NCBI GenBank assembly: GCA_964020155.1
Contig: OZ026558.1
Location: 2,266,163-2,330,162 of the forward strand
Length of the DNA stretch: 64,000 nucleotides
Source of the DNA: Chondrilla cf. caribensis
Taxonomy: Eukaryota > Porifera > Demospongiae > Chondrillida > Chondrillidae
Reading direction: 5' to 3'
Shown here: piece after piece, positions 11,294 to 23,099 of the stretch
Numbering within the stretch: the first letter of the stretch is position 1
Layout of the letters: the number at the start of each line of letters is the position of its first letter
Position numbers and translations under genes: made by a program
Notes under the pieces: generated by a model
What the model saw: only the letters and a program-made list of their open reading frames with translations
Databases searched by the model: none
What the model was told of the DNA's origin: nothing

Positions 11294-12110
11294 CTTTTCG
11301 CCACAAGACTGCCTTTGGGTTTGAACTCGAGACTCCAAACTCTTCACTGCATCTCCATCTGTACACGTGTGCATGACAGACAAAGCAGTGATTAAGGCTC
11401 AAACAGTGGTAAAGACAACAGTGAACTGGTAAACATAGCAGTACACACAATACAATGGGCTGCAACACTTGCAAACACAATAGTACACAAAACCCAGTGG
11501 ACTTCAACACTAGTACAATAGTACACAGAATACAGTGGGCCTCAACACTAGTACACACAACCATAATGCAGTGGACCCCAACACTAGTAAACACAATAGT
11601 ACATACAATAGTACACACAATACAGTGTTCCCCAACATTGCGTATAACTATTTGGACGAGTAGTTCACAAACATGCAGAGAGAACGGTACTGATCAACTT
11701 ACCGACTATTTTACACTTCTTGTGAGCATGGACAAGGAGTAGCGGAGCGCACACAACGAGATCTCTCTTATCCAAAAGGTTTTCCAACTCCCTCATCCCT
11801 TCCGGGAGATTATCTGATGAAGAAAAACAAATGGTCGGTCATAAACACATTTCATTCAAACTAGACGAAGTGCACTTTCTATACCTTCCATGATAAGCCC
11901 GAACGACTTCCAGAAAAGCAGCACTGGATCCGAACCATACTTTTTGATGGCTTCTAAGACAACAGTCTGCACGTGTCTGTACAGACATTCCCTTGAATAG
12001 TAATTTATACTTGCCTGAGAAGAAAGCAACGAAATTCCGGGTTTTCACGAAAATAAAACGAAACGTAGGCCATCGTAACTTACAATGAACAACTGATCGC
12101 TACCGGCCAT
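11294..12110 (-). CDS. TTC21B: IFT139/TTC21B homologue, first four exons (partial)
   Basis: IFT139 is a tetratricopeptide subunit of the intraflagellar transport complex A and acts in cilia. Four minus-strand exons join in phase: 12110-12084 (ATG, MAGSDQLFI), 12014-11885, 11813-11703 and 11358-11294. They encode INYYSRE, EAIKKYGSDPV, FGLIME, MRELENLLDKRD, LLLVHAHKK, then LESRVQTQRQ and GEK. These match the start of animal TTC21B (INYY, KRYGSDPV, LMEG, RELE, AHKK, ARVKEQRK, GEKAL in the same order). Donors are GTAAGT, GTATAG, GTAAGT and GTTAAG. The next expected exon (ALYHAG-like) was not found between 10.2 and 11.3 kb. The gene may continue left beyond a very large intron filled by duplication unit 1 and transposons, or it may be a broken 5' fragment. 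Confidence 0.75.
11430..11640. repeat. Minisatellite in IFT139 intron 3
   Basis: Roughly four to five imperfect units of about 40-60 bases repeat the words AATAGTACACA, CAGTGG and CAACACTAGTA. This explains the long cysteine/valine-rich open frame on the minus strand as an artefact. Confidence 0.8.
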
Positions 12111-12138
12111 TTTTAGCTAGCCTTAACAAAAACATCCG

Positions 12139-12152
12139 GTTGCTATGGAAAT
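12139..12152 (-). promoter_or_regulatory. RFX X-box-like motif upstream of the IFT139 start
   Basis: On the minus strand the site reads ATTTCCATAGCAAC, 13 of 14 positions of the GTHNCCATRGNAAC X-box bound by RFX factors, which control ciliary genes. It lies 28 bases upstream of the proposed ATG. An E-box core CACGTG sits just beyond it at 12153-12158. Confidence 0.55.
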
Positions 12153-12160
12153 CACGTGAC

Positions 12161-13310
12161 CTCCTCAACTCGCGCCATTTCCTACGTATGATGTATCTGT
12201 ATTGTGTCATTTATCCGTTAATTCTTCATTCGTGTTGAGGAGAGCTAGTCAACCATTTATGTTATTCGCTGGAAAAAAAAAACAAAAAAAACTAGTGAAT
12301 GTATCATGCATGCAATACCATGTGGAATCGATCGCTAAATAATTCGAAATGAAATAAACATATTATTAATAAAAATATATAGCTAATTCATGTAATAATA
12401 ATGAGACCCCATAGTAGTAATGACAAGGTGTGCACATAATATATCGAAGATTTTCATTACATCACAATATTAAGCTCTAGTAATTAAATACCATGACAAT
12501 GTGTAGGGTATTTAATGTTTCATAATAATATTATTATCATGATCAAATTTTCTGAAATGATCAGTATTAATAGTAATGGCCCAGTTCAAAACAATACCAA
12601 TAATTGAAGCCGATGTAACTTGTGCTTTAGGTATAATATTATTATGAATTCAAAGTTTGTATGGTAAGTTGCCATGGCGATGTTCTTATCTCCACTGTGC
12701 TGAACCACTAGGATTTGAATGGGTGCATACACACCTCTAGAGTATATGGCATCGATGAACGTAATTCGGAAAAGGTTCTTCTCCTAAAAAAGATGATCAA
12801 AGTAATTCAAGTGTGGGGGTGGCAGCGTCATTAACTCTTTCAACTCAAATTACCTCAGTATTGTAAAAAATTGTACGTGAGACCTGTCATAATTATAATA
12901 TTATACGTATAATTAGACTGTATATCTCTAATGTAGTATAATTATATATGACGTCAGTACTGCACATACCCACACAATTCACCCAATTTTTCTGCGGGAA
13001 AAAAATAACTTTGCAGCTGCAGGGGTGGAATACTGGGTCCACCTACTTGAGGTTCTCTATTGAGTACAAACACATTCTACATTGTCTGCATACAAGAGCA
13101 CACTGGTACATTTACACATAGGTATTACCAACAGCAAGCTGTCCCTGCACTATTATAAAGTCAACTAGTCAACTACAAAGGGTGCACTGAAAAGAATAAT
13201 TGGCTTATAAAACAAAAGTTAATAAAGCAACTTTAAGCATTATAGCAACTGTGTTTGTAAGGACTAATCCATTGTAAAAGATCTGGGTTCAAATTTCAAA
13301 ACCAACATGT
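12161..13310. other. Intergenic, upstream of IFT139; no gene seen
   Basis: AT-rich DNA with a short A-run near 12272 and a palindromic TGACGTCA-like word near 12950. No open frame, splice pattern or terminal inverted repeat convinced me. Confidence 0.5.
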
Positions 13311-13384
13311 CCTTCACTGAGAGAGTGAGAGTTTTTAGAATCATCATCACAAGCATCAATCATCAACTGCAACAGGTCCTTACG
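13311..13384 (-). pseudogene. Lone cytochrome P450-like exon (CYP3/thromboxane-synthase type)
   Basis: After an acceptor (CAATAACAG) the minus strand reads RKDLLQLMIDACDDDSKNS followed by HSLSE. This resembles the segment before the I-helix of CYP3A and CYP5A enzymes (RVDFLQLMIDS in CYP3A4). I found no neighbouring exon with the AGYETT, ExxR or heme-binding FxxGxxxC motifs, and no clear donor follows. It is probably an exon relic; the match is short. Confidence 0.35.
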
Positions 13385-13544
13385 CTGTTATTGAAACAAA
13401 ACAGTGGAACATGTTAATCTCTCACTCAATGGACAAGAAATGTCACGTTACATTGCCGTATTGTGGAGGATTTGCATTCTAGTCAGTAATGATAACTGTA
13501 TCTTAGAATGTGGTTAGATAATGGATTAGCTGGATAGTAGATAG

Positions 13545-13626
13545 GTTGGACTATAGAGACGTTGGATCATAGTGTTGGATTATAGAGACATCTGATCATA
13601 ATGTTGGGCTGTAGAGATGTCTGCTT
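13545..13626. repeat. Short tandem repeat, about 29-base unit
   Basis: Three imperfect units carry GGA(C/T)TATAGAGAC followed by GATCATA(A/G)TGTT. Confidence 0.7.
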
Positions 13627-14411
13627 ATAAAATAAAAGAAATCAATTATTCCACTCTTACATTGGGATCTCCACCTTGTTCCCTTTGAATATTTATTAGT
13701 TGTTCAGAAGCTGAAGACAGAAAATACATCACCTTGCGACCTTTGACCTTTGAGCCATTTTCTTCAGAATGGGTGTTACAATTGGGAATATGACTAGAGG
13801 ATTGAAAATGGAAATGGGGAGATACAATAAAAAGGACTACAAAATTCTTTCAAAGTAATGAGTTCCTCAGAAATTTTGTGCAAACACAACACACTTTGTC
13901 TATGCGGATCCGTGAAAATAGTTTGTGTGTAATTTGTCCGAGGGTGTATGTGGTATACGCGGAAAGCTTTGTAAAACTTCCGCATAATATAAACAATAAA
14001 GTGTAAAGGTCCAAGTTCAATTACTGCACCACATAGGCTATAGTAACACATGAGGGTACATTGCTGGGTATTGTTCATGTAGTGATAACGTGCTTTATAA
14101 CAACTCCACATAAGTAAAAGTCCACCATTGAATAGAAATACAAATGGCTATTGATATTTTACTCTTTTCTGTTGGAAATTTTTTCTGCTTTTTTACTATG
14201 ATTTGTTCAAATTATTTGCCTTGGAGTTCTACAAAAGTACATACATACATACATACATACATAATGATTATAATTATTACACGAAATTATCCAGTGCATA
14301 TTATCCACGGAGACCTATTTGCAAGCATTCACAGAAATCTGTATATGCATCCACGTAAACCTATAAACACATTTTGCAGTCGATTCTGGAACCGTGTAAA
14401 CAAATTGTCTC

Positions 14412-14703
14412 ATGTACCATACATGCCATCACTCATATCCTATTGCTAGTCGTGGTTGGCTGCAACAGCATAGAAATGGCAATATGGGCTATTTAAATTT
14501 GGTCAATGTGGACACCAAACAAGGAAGTTTTGTATCATTGGCCAGTTCTGCCTCTGTCCCACTCGTTCTAGGACTAGTTACATTTGGTCTCAAGAGGCTC
14601 ATATCAAAATGGCTGGATAAGGCTCCAAACTCTCATCTCCTCAGGTTGGGGAAGATTCAGCTAGAGTGGAACCGCTACAATCAGAGTCAATGCTTGCTCC
14701 ATA
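14412..14703 (+). pseudogene. 3'-only relic of the multi-pass membrane protein gene (copy C)
   Basis: It shares its left break with relic A (CATGTACCATACATGCCATC). The frame is disrupted near 14445-14500 and again after KWLDKAPNS, where the expected NPLVGEDSA becomes HLLRLGKIQ. Only the last one or two membrane segments are recognisable. Clearly a pseudogene. Confidence 0.8.
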
Positions 14704-15780
14704 ACACCAACACTCATTGTACACAATACATATAATGCACATGACCATTATAACCTCAATGTATCCAATATTTGACATTCTGTGTATCTATGTACATTTT
14801 AGTTATTTTTATATGAACCTGAGCATTAACATTTCAAAACATGCATGCACACACATACTGCAGCAACAATTTTTCCGCAATAACATTATTATGTACTGTT
14901 ACTGGTATTTACTATGGAATTTGATACATAAATCGTTGATAAATGCTAGTGCTAAAGTAATGTTATTTTACGTATGTATCTGCAATAATATTATCATAAT
15001 ATTACCATCTGATCTCAACCATACAAATCTGATTGCATACTTTCAGTTGCTTATGATACAAAGTGAACTCATTTTCACCTCTGGACATGAAAACATGTGT
15101 TCACTGATTGATAAACAGACTGGTAAGGCTTCAATCAGATTGCATACGTCATAATCCAGAATTACACTGATACAACTTCAATGCTACGAGATTGTCACGC
15201 ACAGACAAACACACGCATGCACACATGTTGAATTTCAATGAAATAGAAACAACTCACTTTTTGGTGAATGAATGAAACAAATTCAGACTGTTGATACTTC
15301 AATATCAGTATGTAACATAAAACATACTGATATTGAATTGACTTTGTGTCATGGACTCACTGAAAATATCCCAATTAGGTCATCACCTTTTACTGCATAT
15401 AGATGGATATGGACACATGATTCAAGCTTTCAAATGGAATGACTTAGCATGCCAGACTACAATCAAAATGGCAGCAATTTGAATACAGAAATTAGGTGAA
15501 TTACTCCAAATACGTGATTTGGATTTTGGCTGAATCATTCTTCCACTAACATCAGTAAGCCTCCAAATCCATAATACAACAATAATGTTAGTGCCGAAGT
15601 AATGCTATGTATTTTATGTACATACATATCTGCAATATTGTCCCATAATATGAAAACATGCGTTCACTGATTGATGGACAGAATTGTAAGTCTTTAATCA
15701 GATCGTGTTATATTCCGTATTACATTGACACAACTTGTATGTTATTGACTCCACATTCAAACATTAAAAATGATGTACTG

Positions 15781-15874
15781 ATGCACACACACACACACAC
15801 ACACAAACACACACGCACGCACGCACGCACACATGCACGCACGTACACACACACACATGTACACACACACACAC

Positions 15875-15933
<59 letters not shown>
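15781..15933. repeat. (CA)n microsatellite with CACGCA variants
   Basis: About 150 bases of CA interrupted by GCACGCACGC and ATGTACACAC motifs. It is the counterpart of the tract at 7252-7376. Confidence 0.95.
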
Positions 15934-15934
<1 letters not shown>

Positions 15935-16544
15935 TTGGGATTAACCATGAACTTGTGATACAGATGTGTACAGTACATGGGCACAAAAATTGAATATGAA
16001 ATTAATAATATTATAATAAAATAAACCCCAATTTGACCAATTGACCATGTCCATCTCCTTCAATGTTCATTACATATATCAGGGTCCATGGATTTTCAGA
16101 GTTGAACACTGAGGAATAGTTCTGTTCTCAGATAGAGTTCTGGTTATTCAGTAAAGTTGTGGATAAATTATGATAGTAAGATGTATACAGACCACAGTTT
16201 GCAATAGCAGTGAGCAACAGCTAATTTCAGAAAGTGTCAAATTTCAATGAAATAGAAACAATTCACTGCTAGGTGAATCAATGAAACTAAACTCAGACTG
16301 TTGATGCTTCAATATCAGTACATAACATCAAACACAGCAATACAGAAATTAGGTGAATGACTCCAAATATGTGATTTGATTTTGGCCAAGTCATTCCTCT
16401 ACTAAAATTGGTGAACCTTGAAATGCATGAAACGTCACTAGTTCACTTCATCTCAATTTCAATGTGGAGAAAATAAACAGGTCAGTGACCCTTTAAAAGC
16501 AAGGTGTGTGAGCTTCGAGCCACTTGTGAGAAAGAGCTCTCAAA

Positions 16545-18215
16545 ATGCACTCCATCTCAATGTGTGGAGTAGTGACTGTGCTTTTGGTGATACTGTGTGA
16601 AGCTGAAGCAAACACAACTGTGAACAACTGTGTTTCTGACTATGAGGAGTTTGAGAAAAAGACCTTCAGAAATAAAGGGAACAGATACAAGCTGTATGAT
16701 GTATTCTACCCACCAAACGGACACCTACCATATGCAGTGGAGGTGACTTATCAAGCAGTGTTACCGAATGGAACAGAGTATAACATAACAATTTATGATG
16801 GTTATTGTACCATTGCTAAGTGGAGGTGGATTTCTTCACCGCTTTTTCTGTTTTTCGAGCCAGAAATCTGGAATGCTGTAGTTTTATACACCCTTAACTA
16901 CTTCAGACCATGGACCACTCCTTTTGTCATTATCCATGTACCCTCTCCATGTAAAAACACTACTGTAGTCTTTTTGGCTCGAATGACTAGTTTGGTGAGT
17001 TTGGTTACAAATACACACACTCGGTATGTATACAAGGTGTAAAAATTTAAACCCTTGACATAAAAACACATGTTTACCATTGAAAACAGCTAAAACGTTG
17101 GTAACTAGTTGAATCAGATTATAACTTCCAACCATCACATACGTATGTATGTACATACACACATATTTGTGGTTCTACAGGTTCATGACTATGCTCTTGG
17201 GCAGCAGGGCAGTGATACACCTTCTGGTAATGTTGTCAGTGGATGTGAAGATGGGAAGCAACGCGTTCATATCCCGAATATAAACATTAAATACTTTCAT
17301 AGATTCGTTAAATACATGTTGGTCTCAATTGGAGGGTTGTGTACAATGATCTTGGCTATTCTATGGTCTATGGTAGTACTGAAAAGACACTTGGAGGACA
17401 GAGTCAAGTTGAGCTACACATATTCCTACAACCACTATGGATTCTGGTGGGGAGTGACCATCATTGCATTTATCACACTTCCGTTGATGTTGTACTCAGA
17501 CGTGTCTATGCTGATTGAAAGTTATAATGAACACATTTCCCTCATTAAGTATTTTTATGGTCTTTCAGCAGTTTTGTTATTACTGTGTGTTCTTCAAGGC
17601 GTACCCATTGTCATATACTTTGTCTACAAAACCAAACAGCCACCAGTTATTCCCTACATTCTAATGATACCAGTCACTATACTGTTCTGTTGCTGTAATA
17701 CAAGACGTGCCAAGTTACTAGTGTTCGGAATAGCACTGTGGATTAACCTGGTTGCTCTACCTCTTACAGCTGTTCATGGTGCAGCAATACTAGTTACAGT
17801 GATAGTGGAACCTTTTGCTGTCATCACAAATACCCTAGTCCTAGTACTCCTCCTCTTCTGTCTCACTAACATATTTGCCTTATCATTTACAATTTCCACC
17901 TATATCTTCACTCGGAAACATTGGAGACCACAAGGAGAAGGGACCACCATGCTACGTGCCATCATACTTATCCTCTTGCTAGTCTTGGTTGGCTGCATCG
18001 GTCTATGTATTGGCGATTTGGGCTATTTGGTCAATGCGGACACCAAACAAGGAAGTTTTGTATCATTGGCGAGTTCTGCCTCTGTTCCACTTGTTCTAGG
18101 ACTAGTTACATTTGGTCTCAAGAGGCTCATATCAAAATGGCTGGATAAGGCTCCAAACTATAATCCTCTGGTTGGGGAAGATTCAGCTAAAGTGGAACTG
18201 CTACAATCAGAGTAA
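16545..18215 (+). CDS. Multi-pass membrane protein with glycosylated extracellular domain, intact copy D
   Basis: Two exons, 16545-16994 and 17181-18215, join in phase 0 (TTTG|GTGAGT and TTCTACAG|GTTCATG) to give about 494 residues. Residues 1-20 form a signal peptide (GVVTVLLVILCEAEA). An extracellular domain of about 130 residues follows, with Cys pairs and N-glycosylation sites (NTT, NGT, NIT, NTT). Exon 2 carries about eight hydrophobic spans, beginning YMLVSIGGLCTMILAI and ending VPLVLGLVTFGL, then a charged tail (KRLISKWLDKAP to LLQSE). The overall plan resembles a receptor or transporter, but I recognise no family motif. ATG and stop positions agree with copy B. It is the only intact member here and probably the functional one. 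Confidence 0.75.
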
Positions 18216-18758
18216 ATGCTTGTTCCATACCAACACCAACACTCATTGTACACAATACATGTAATGCACATGCTCAGTATTACCTCAATGCATCCATTAC
18301 TTGACACACATGCACTTTCAAACACATGCATGCACACGCATACTGTATCATTTTTGCACAATAATATTATGTACTGTTACTGGTTATTATACTATAGAAG
18401 ATTGGCAAATAAATCGGTATCATTTCGTAGAGGTTCATTGCTATGTAATTGTGTGCTATGCTAAGCTCAATATATCTTTAAATTAGAAGAAAAAGCATAA
18501 ATTGGTTATAAATACTAGTGATGAAGTAATGCTATTTTACGTACATATCTGCAATATTATCACATAATACCATCTGATCTCAACCATACAAATGTGATTT
18601 CAGATTTCACATACTTTTCACACTACAGAATGAACTCATTTACACCTCTGGACATGGAAACATGCGTTCACTGATTGATAAACAGACGGAAATGCCCCAA
18701 AATTTGTCAACAGTCAAAATAGACTTGTAACGCTTTAATCAAAACATGTCCTACCCTA

Positions 18759-19113
18759 CCTGGTTGGAATAAAAAGGAAAAATAATACTAATATAAAGTA
18801 CAGAAAATGGCCGCCTGTCTAGGTAACAACAGGTGCCATAACAATGAGCTAAAAGTAGTTTTAGAAATAAGGACATGAAATAAAGAGCCCAAAGTGTCCT
18901 TAATAGAGAGGTTTCACTGTGTGTGACATATGTTTGTGTGTGAACATGTGTGTGCATGTGTGGAGGGTGGAGGTGGGGTATTTGGCTTTAAAATTCAATG
19001 TAGATTGTACTGTATATTTATTGTGCACGTGTGCTCATTTTTTTTGTATATTATGCTCTCATTTACTATTCACTCAAGGTTTACACTGTGTGACTTATTG
19101 TTTATTCTGTTAG
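18759..19113. other. Junction sequence with a MITE end; no gene
   Basis: Near 18850-18920, AATAAGGACATGAAAT and GTGTCCTTAATAGAGAGG followed by TTTCACTGTG match one half of the pogo-type MITE that is complete at 49107-49281. From here the sequence also parallels 57520-57804, including a T/G-rich stretch. Confidence 0.6.
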
Positions 19114-19331
19114 CCTCTGGGATCTCATGATGATGTTGATGATGATGAAGAGTGGAAGATGTATGGTCTAATTGTACTTTGAAGAAATTGAACCTTGATT
19201 TTTGGGTAGGTTTGCAGTTATTCATAAGTGTCAATTTTTACTATGATGTATAATTATATTTTTCTCATTGACAAATTAATACTCTAGAGACATCCCACAA
19301 TCATGGTATATATAATATTTTGGTTGCTGTG

Positions 19332-19336
<5 letters not shown>

Positions 19337-19370
<34 letters not shown>
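19337..19370. repeat. (AT)n microsatellite
   Basis: About 30 bases of pure AT inside an intron of the NLR-derived pseudogene. Confidence 0.95.
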
Positions 19371-19371
<1 letters not shown>

Positions 19372-20089
19372 TATGTATTACATGTATATTTGTATGTTTC
19401 TCTAATTAGACTGGCGACATCACAAAACCAATGTATAATCTTTTGGGTGCTGTGATGAGAGGAATTACTGCCAACAACAATGATGTCAACTTTGTTTTGA
19501 AAGGATGGAGTGACAAACTGAACAAAGATTATCTCTTATCACAACTTGGTCAGGAACATGTGAAGCAGTTTGAGGTTGTAGAGAGGCTTGTTGACACTTA
19601 CTTTATATCACGTCCTCATGCTTCAACTGGTGAGTTGTGTGCGTTAATGTATTGACAATGTTGTTGTTGACCATGTTATTGTGTGTTTCTCTTCAGAAAA
19701 TGTGGAAAGTTCCCTGACCTCCGAGAAGTCCTCCTCTGAAGTTGCTCCAGTCGATCTCCCATCTCCTCACGACCCACCAGGTATGTTGTATGTCACAATA
19801 TGAGAGGACATTGTAGTCTGTAGGACTCCTTGAGTAACCTCTTCTACATTTGATCAACCATTGTAAGATCTTCACATCTTACGTTCCAGTACTTCTATCG
19901 TGTCCACCAATAAGTCTAATCCAGTCTCACTTCTATTCAATCTAGTGCAATGTCTGCACACTGGGTTCAGTATGTAACCATGTATTATGCTGTGCAGTGT
20001 GAGTATGTATGTACGGGAGTGTGTGTGTGTGTGTGTCTGCATGTATGCCTTCATGTCTGTGTGTTGTCGTATTTCAGTATATTTACGTG

Positions 20090-20290
20090 GATATGTCACT
20101 ACATGTGCTTGTCTACATACTCACTACATGTACTTGTCTACATACTCACTACATGTACTTGTCTACATACTCACTACATATACTTGTCTACATACTCACT
20201 ACATATACTTGTCTACATACTCACTACATGTACTTGTCTACATACTCACTACATGTACTTGTCTACACACTCACTACATGTACTTGTCCA
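20090..20290. repeat. 25-bp minisatellite ending at a splice acceptor
   Basis: About eight units of ACTACATGTACTTGTCTACATACTC type. The last unit runs into the acceptor TTGTCCACAG. The homologous array at 58668-58811 has about six units and ends in TTGTCTACAG. Confidence 0.9.
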
Positions 20291-21127
20291 CAGGTGTTCA
20301 AAGTGAGGTCATGTCTACTGATCCTAAGATAGCACCAGTCAATGATCAACCCTCAGTCTATGGTGAGCTAACACACTCTGGACAGATGGTCCAAACTTAC
20401 TGTTAGATATTAATGTAAGACATCAACTGTATCGTATGTACACTACACATACTAGTATATGTCACTTGAGGAGTGCAATGATGATGTGGTGATGAGGGTG
20501 TGAACACACTGTCTAACACACCCCACCATCATGGTGGACCTTACCATGTACTGTGTATGAACCTCAACCTCACATTGGGTTGTATATACTGTACAAACCT
20601 CTATGATCTGTCAGCCATTTTAGTCCTACTCCCTAGACCATCCAACATTGTGTTCCAACATCTCATTGAGTGTCAGTTGAGTAGCTTCACTCTGTAGGAC
20701 CAGGTGGTTGGGTAGGAATGAGATGTTGTAGGGTGAAGAGGGACTTTAACTATATTCATAGTCAGTAGTGCAGGTATGTACACATCCCAATCTGTCCTGT
20801 TCCTTTAGTCCTTCAACAGGTAGATTGAGGATAGTGGAGTGTAGTTTACTTCTGAATCATTGGGACAAGTTGTGATGACTATATACGCCTATATCTCTAG
20901 CTCCCTCCATACACTGTGTATCCTAGCAACCCAAGTCCCATAGCTATCCCCATGCATGTTGTATAGCAGTGAGTGTGTTTTCTCTCTCTATCTCTCCATT
21001 CGCCTCTTCTATTGACACATGCACCCACAGACCGGACTCCATCTGATGCTGGACTAGAAGGTGTTTGGGATGCTGTACCATGCAGTTTGGGGAAGACTTG
21101 CAGTCAAGCTGGGTGTCCCCATTAGTA

Positions 21128-21278
21128 CGGTGGAACCTTGATAATCCAACATGTTTTAGAAAACACAACATTTCAGATTGAACAGGTTAACACATTTTTG
21201 GTAGTCTATAACAATGGTTATGTATGTTTCAGAATGCAGTCGGATAGTAAAGGATGTTGGATTATGGAGGTTCCACTG
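21128..21278. mobile_element. pogo-like MITE
   Basis: The ends CGGTGGAACCTTGATAATCC and GGATTATGGAGGTTCCACTG are inverted repeats; TA precedes the left end. It truncates the Death-like exon of the NLR pseudogene. Confidence 0.75.
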
Positions 21279-21283
21279 AACTC

Positions 21284-22284
21284 ACTATATAGTGGGAATG
21301 AGGGAATATGACACAGTTGCCATAAATGTACATGGATCTGGCTCTGTGAGACTAGTGCCTCAACCTAACCTCACACCATGAAACTGTACACCTAGAATAC
21401 ACCTGTGTGTGGATACATGGCATACATATGCATACGTATTGAATGTGTGTACGCACACATAAGCAGACAGATGTATGCACGCATGTGCTTCCACACACAT
21501 GAACACACAAAGAGTTCACACTATGAAACTGTACACCTAGAATAAACTTGTGTGTACATGCACACTGTACGTGTGGAACACAAGCACACAATGTGCTAGT
21601 GCTTACAAACACATGAATACAAAAATACCAGACAATTACATATCCATCCACAGCACAGGGCTGTGAAAGATTGCATGTACACCTATGCATGTGAGTATGT
21701 GTGACGTGTACGATTGCTATAAATGGCTTTAAATATACTACTTCTGTGTGTGGACTCACATTATAACTGGATCCCCACATGGTTATGGAGTGATTCAACA
21801 GGAATCAAACTTCTGTAAAGTGAGATTGGAGAGAATGATAAGGGGAGAATGGATGAGCTACATGAGTGAGTTGTGTACACAAACAAGAGAAATAATGACA
21901 ACAACCACTTGTCAATAACAACACCTAGTTGAATTCCAAAAATACTAATTTAAAACTGGTTTTACTAAGAAAACACTCTCAGGAGGACACCCAATAGTAC
22001 ACATGTACTTATGCACTTTAATGACTCTGATGAAGCTCTACAAAATAGCTTCTCTGTTATCTTGACTGTACATGTACAAGAAATCCAAGAACATATGCAT
22101 AATAGTGTATGTACTGCATATACACACTGTAACACATAATATGTACACCAGTCTCAAAACAGCACAATTGTATATCCCCTAATACACACCCAGGGAGGAT
22201 ACAACTGTATATCCCCTAATACACACCCAGGGAGGATACAACTGTCTATCCTTTGATACACCCCCCCCACACACACACATACAT

Positions 22285-22352
<68 letters not shown>

Positions 22353-22399
22353 AGAAATACTTACTTAGTGGAAATTTGCAACTTGAAATCCCTTTCCAG
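21284..22399. other. Gene-free stretch with tandem repeats
   Basis: It contains two diverged copies of a CATGAAACTGTACACCTAGAATA block (about 21377 and 21523), about 2.5 units of a 37-base repeat at 22164-22262 (TATCCCCTAATACACACCCA) and a (CA)n tract at 22268-22349. No gene was seen. Confidence 0.65.
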
Positions 22400-22481
22400 A
22401 TGTATCTTGGAAGTGACCAAGAGGAAGCAGTGAGCCGAATAGCATCAGAGCGATGGAAACCACCAAAAGATGTTGTAGCTG
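22400..22481 (+). other. Candidate isolated coding exon
   Basis: Between an acceptor (CCTTTCCAG) and a donor (GTAGCTG|GTGAGA) the open frame reads MYLGSDQEEAVSR, ASERWKPPKD and VVAG. It fits phase 0 in and phase 1 out. It is not recognised and may belong to the plus-strand gene at 28.1-31.4 kb. Confidence 0.35.
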
Positions 22482-22552
22482 GTGAGAAAAAGACACAAAT
22501 TAATATTATTGAAACAATAATATTGATGGTCTTGAGTATTTCCCTTCACGTA

Positions 22553-22877
22553 CACTGCAAAAACACTGGTGGAAATATTCATGCATCACCATAATATGTT
22601 CATGAATTATGTCGTAGGCAGTGTAAATACTTGGGGCTGGTGTATGTTTGTTTATATTGATTGATCGATTGATTGATTGTATATTATGTACATGCACAAG
22701 CAAACACACCACCACCTCCCCTGCACACAAAGTTTGTACATTTGTGCCATGCTACTCTTTGTTTCATTCATTTTGTCTCGTCACCAATAACAATCATGAC
22801 AATATTTGAGCAGGTGATGGCACATTCATCAAGTCCACCGACAACGGTGAAATATTTTCACCAGTATTTTTACAGTG
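22553..22877. mobile_element. Tc1/mariner-type MITE
   Basis: The ends CACTGCAAAAACACTGGTGG and, inverted, CACTGTAAAAATACTGGTGA match over about 30 bases. Both are bordered by TA, as expected of a TA target duplication. Confidence 0.75.
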
Positions 22878-23099
22878 TATGCGGTTTTCCATCATCACTC
22901 AAATTCACTCACAATTTTGATGGACTACGCAAATTATTGACGTATCAGATGAAACTACACATGGACACACAGAACACCACACATGTGGACCAACCTGTAA
23001 CGTGGCACATTGATATAGTCTCAGCATTTGCCGACTAAGAAATTGGTTTCATGGTCTTTACACGCTTGGGAGTACGGGATATCAGTGATTAACGGGAAT

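Larger units (their letters stand above)
13697..18758. repeat. Segmental duplication unit, copy 2
   Basis: Same order and orientation as 4310-10228, without the LINE insertion. It holds relic C and the intact full copy D. Homology stops abruptly after AAAACATGTCCTACCC. Confidence 0.85.
19114..21125 (+). pseudogene. Decayed duplicate of the 3' exons of the NLR gene
   Basis: Five exon relics match the NLR exons at 57805-59209 in order: about 19114-19205, 19410-19629, 19697-19780, 20294-20362 and 21031-21125. The first has a seven-base deletion (GATGATGATGAAGAGTGG against GATGAAGATGTTGTTAGAAG...) that shifts the frame to an early stop. The last, the Death-like exon, reads DRTPSDAGL, then changes frame, keeps LAVKLGVPI, and is cut off by a MITE at 21128. 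No NACHT or LRR exons precede it. It is a dead 3' fragment that shows how the locus duplicated. Confidence 0.8.

Noticed and set aside
11289..11618. 109-codon minus-strand ORF rich in Cys, Val and Leu
   Set aside because: It translates the minisatellite in an IFT139 intron. Only its last part overlaps a true exon, in a different phase.
14144..14449. 101-codon ORF upstream of relic C
   Set aside because: It lies in duplicated non-coding DNA and is broken in the other unit copy (4.5-4.9 kb).
20090..20290. CRISPR-like array
   Set aside because: The units are head-to-tail without unique spacers, in a eukaryotic intron; this is a minisatellite.
19950..20406. Three overlapping plus-strand ORFs with repeated HYMYLSTYSLHVLVYILTTC
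   Set aside because: They translate the 25-bp minisatellite; only the short exon relic at 20294-20362 is meaningful.
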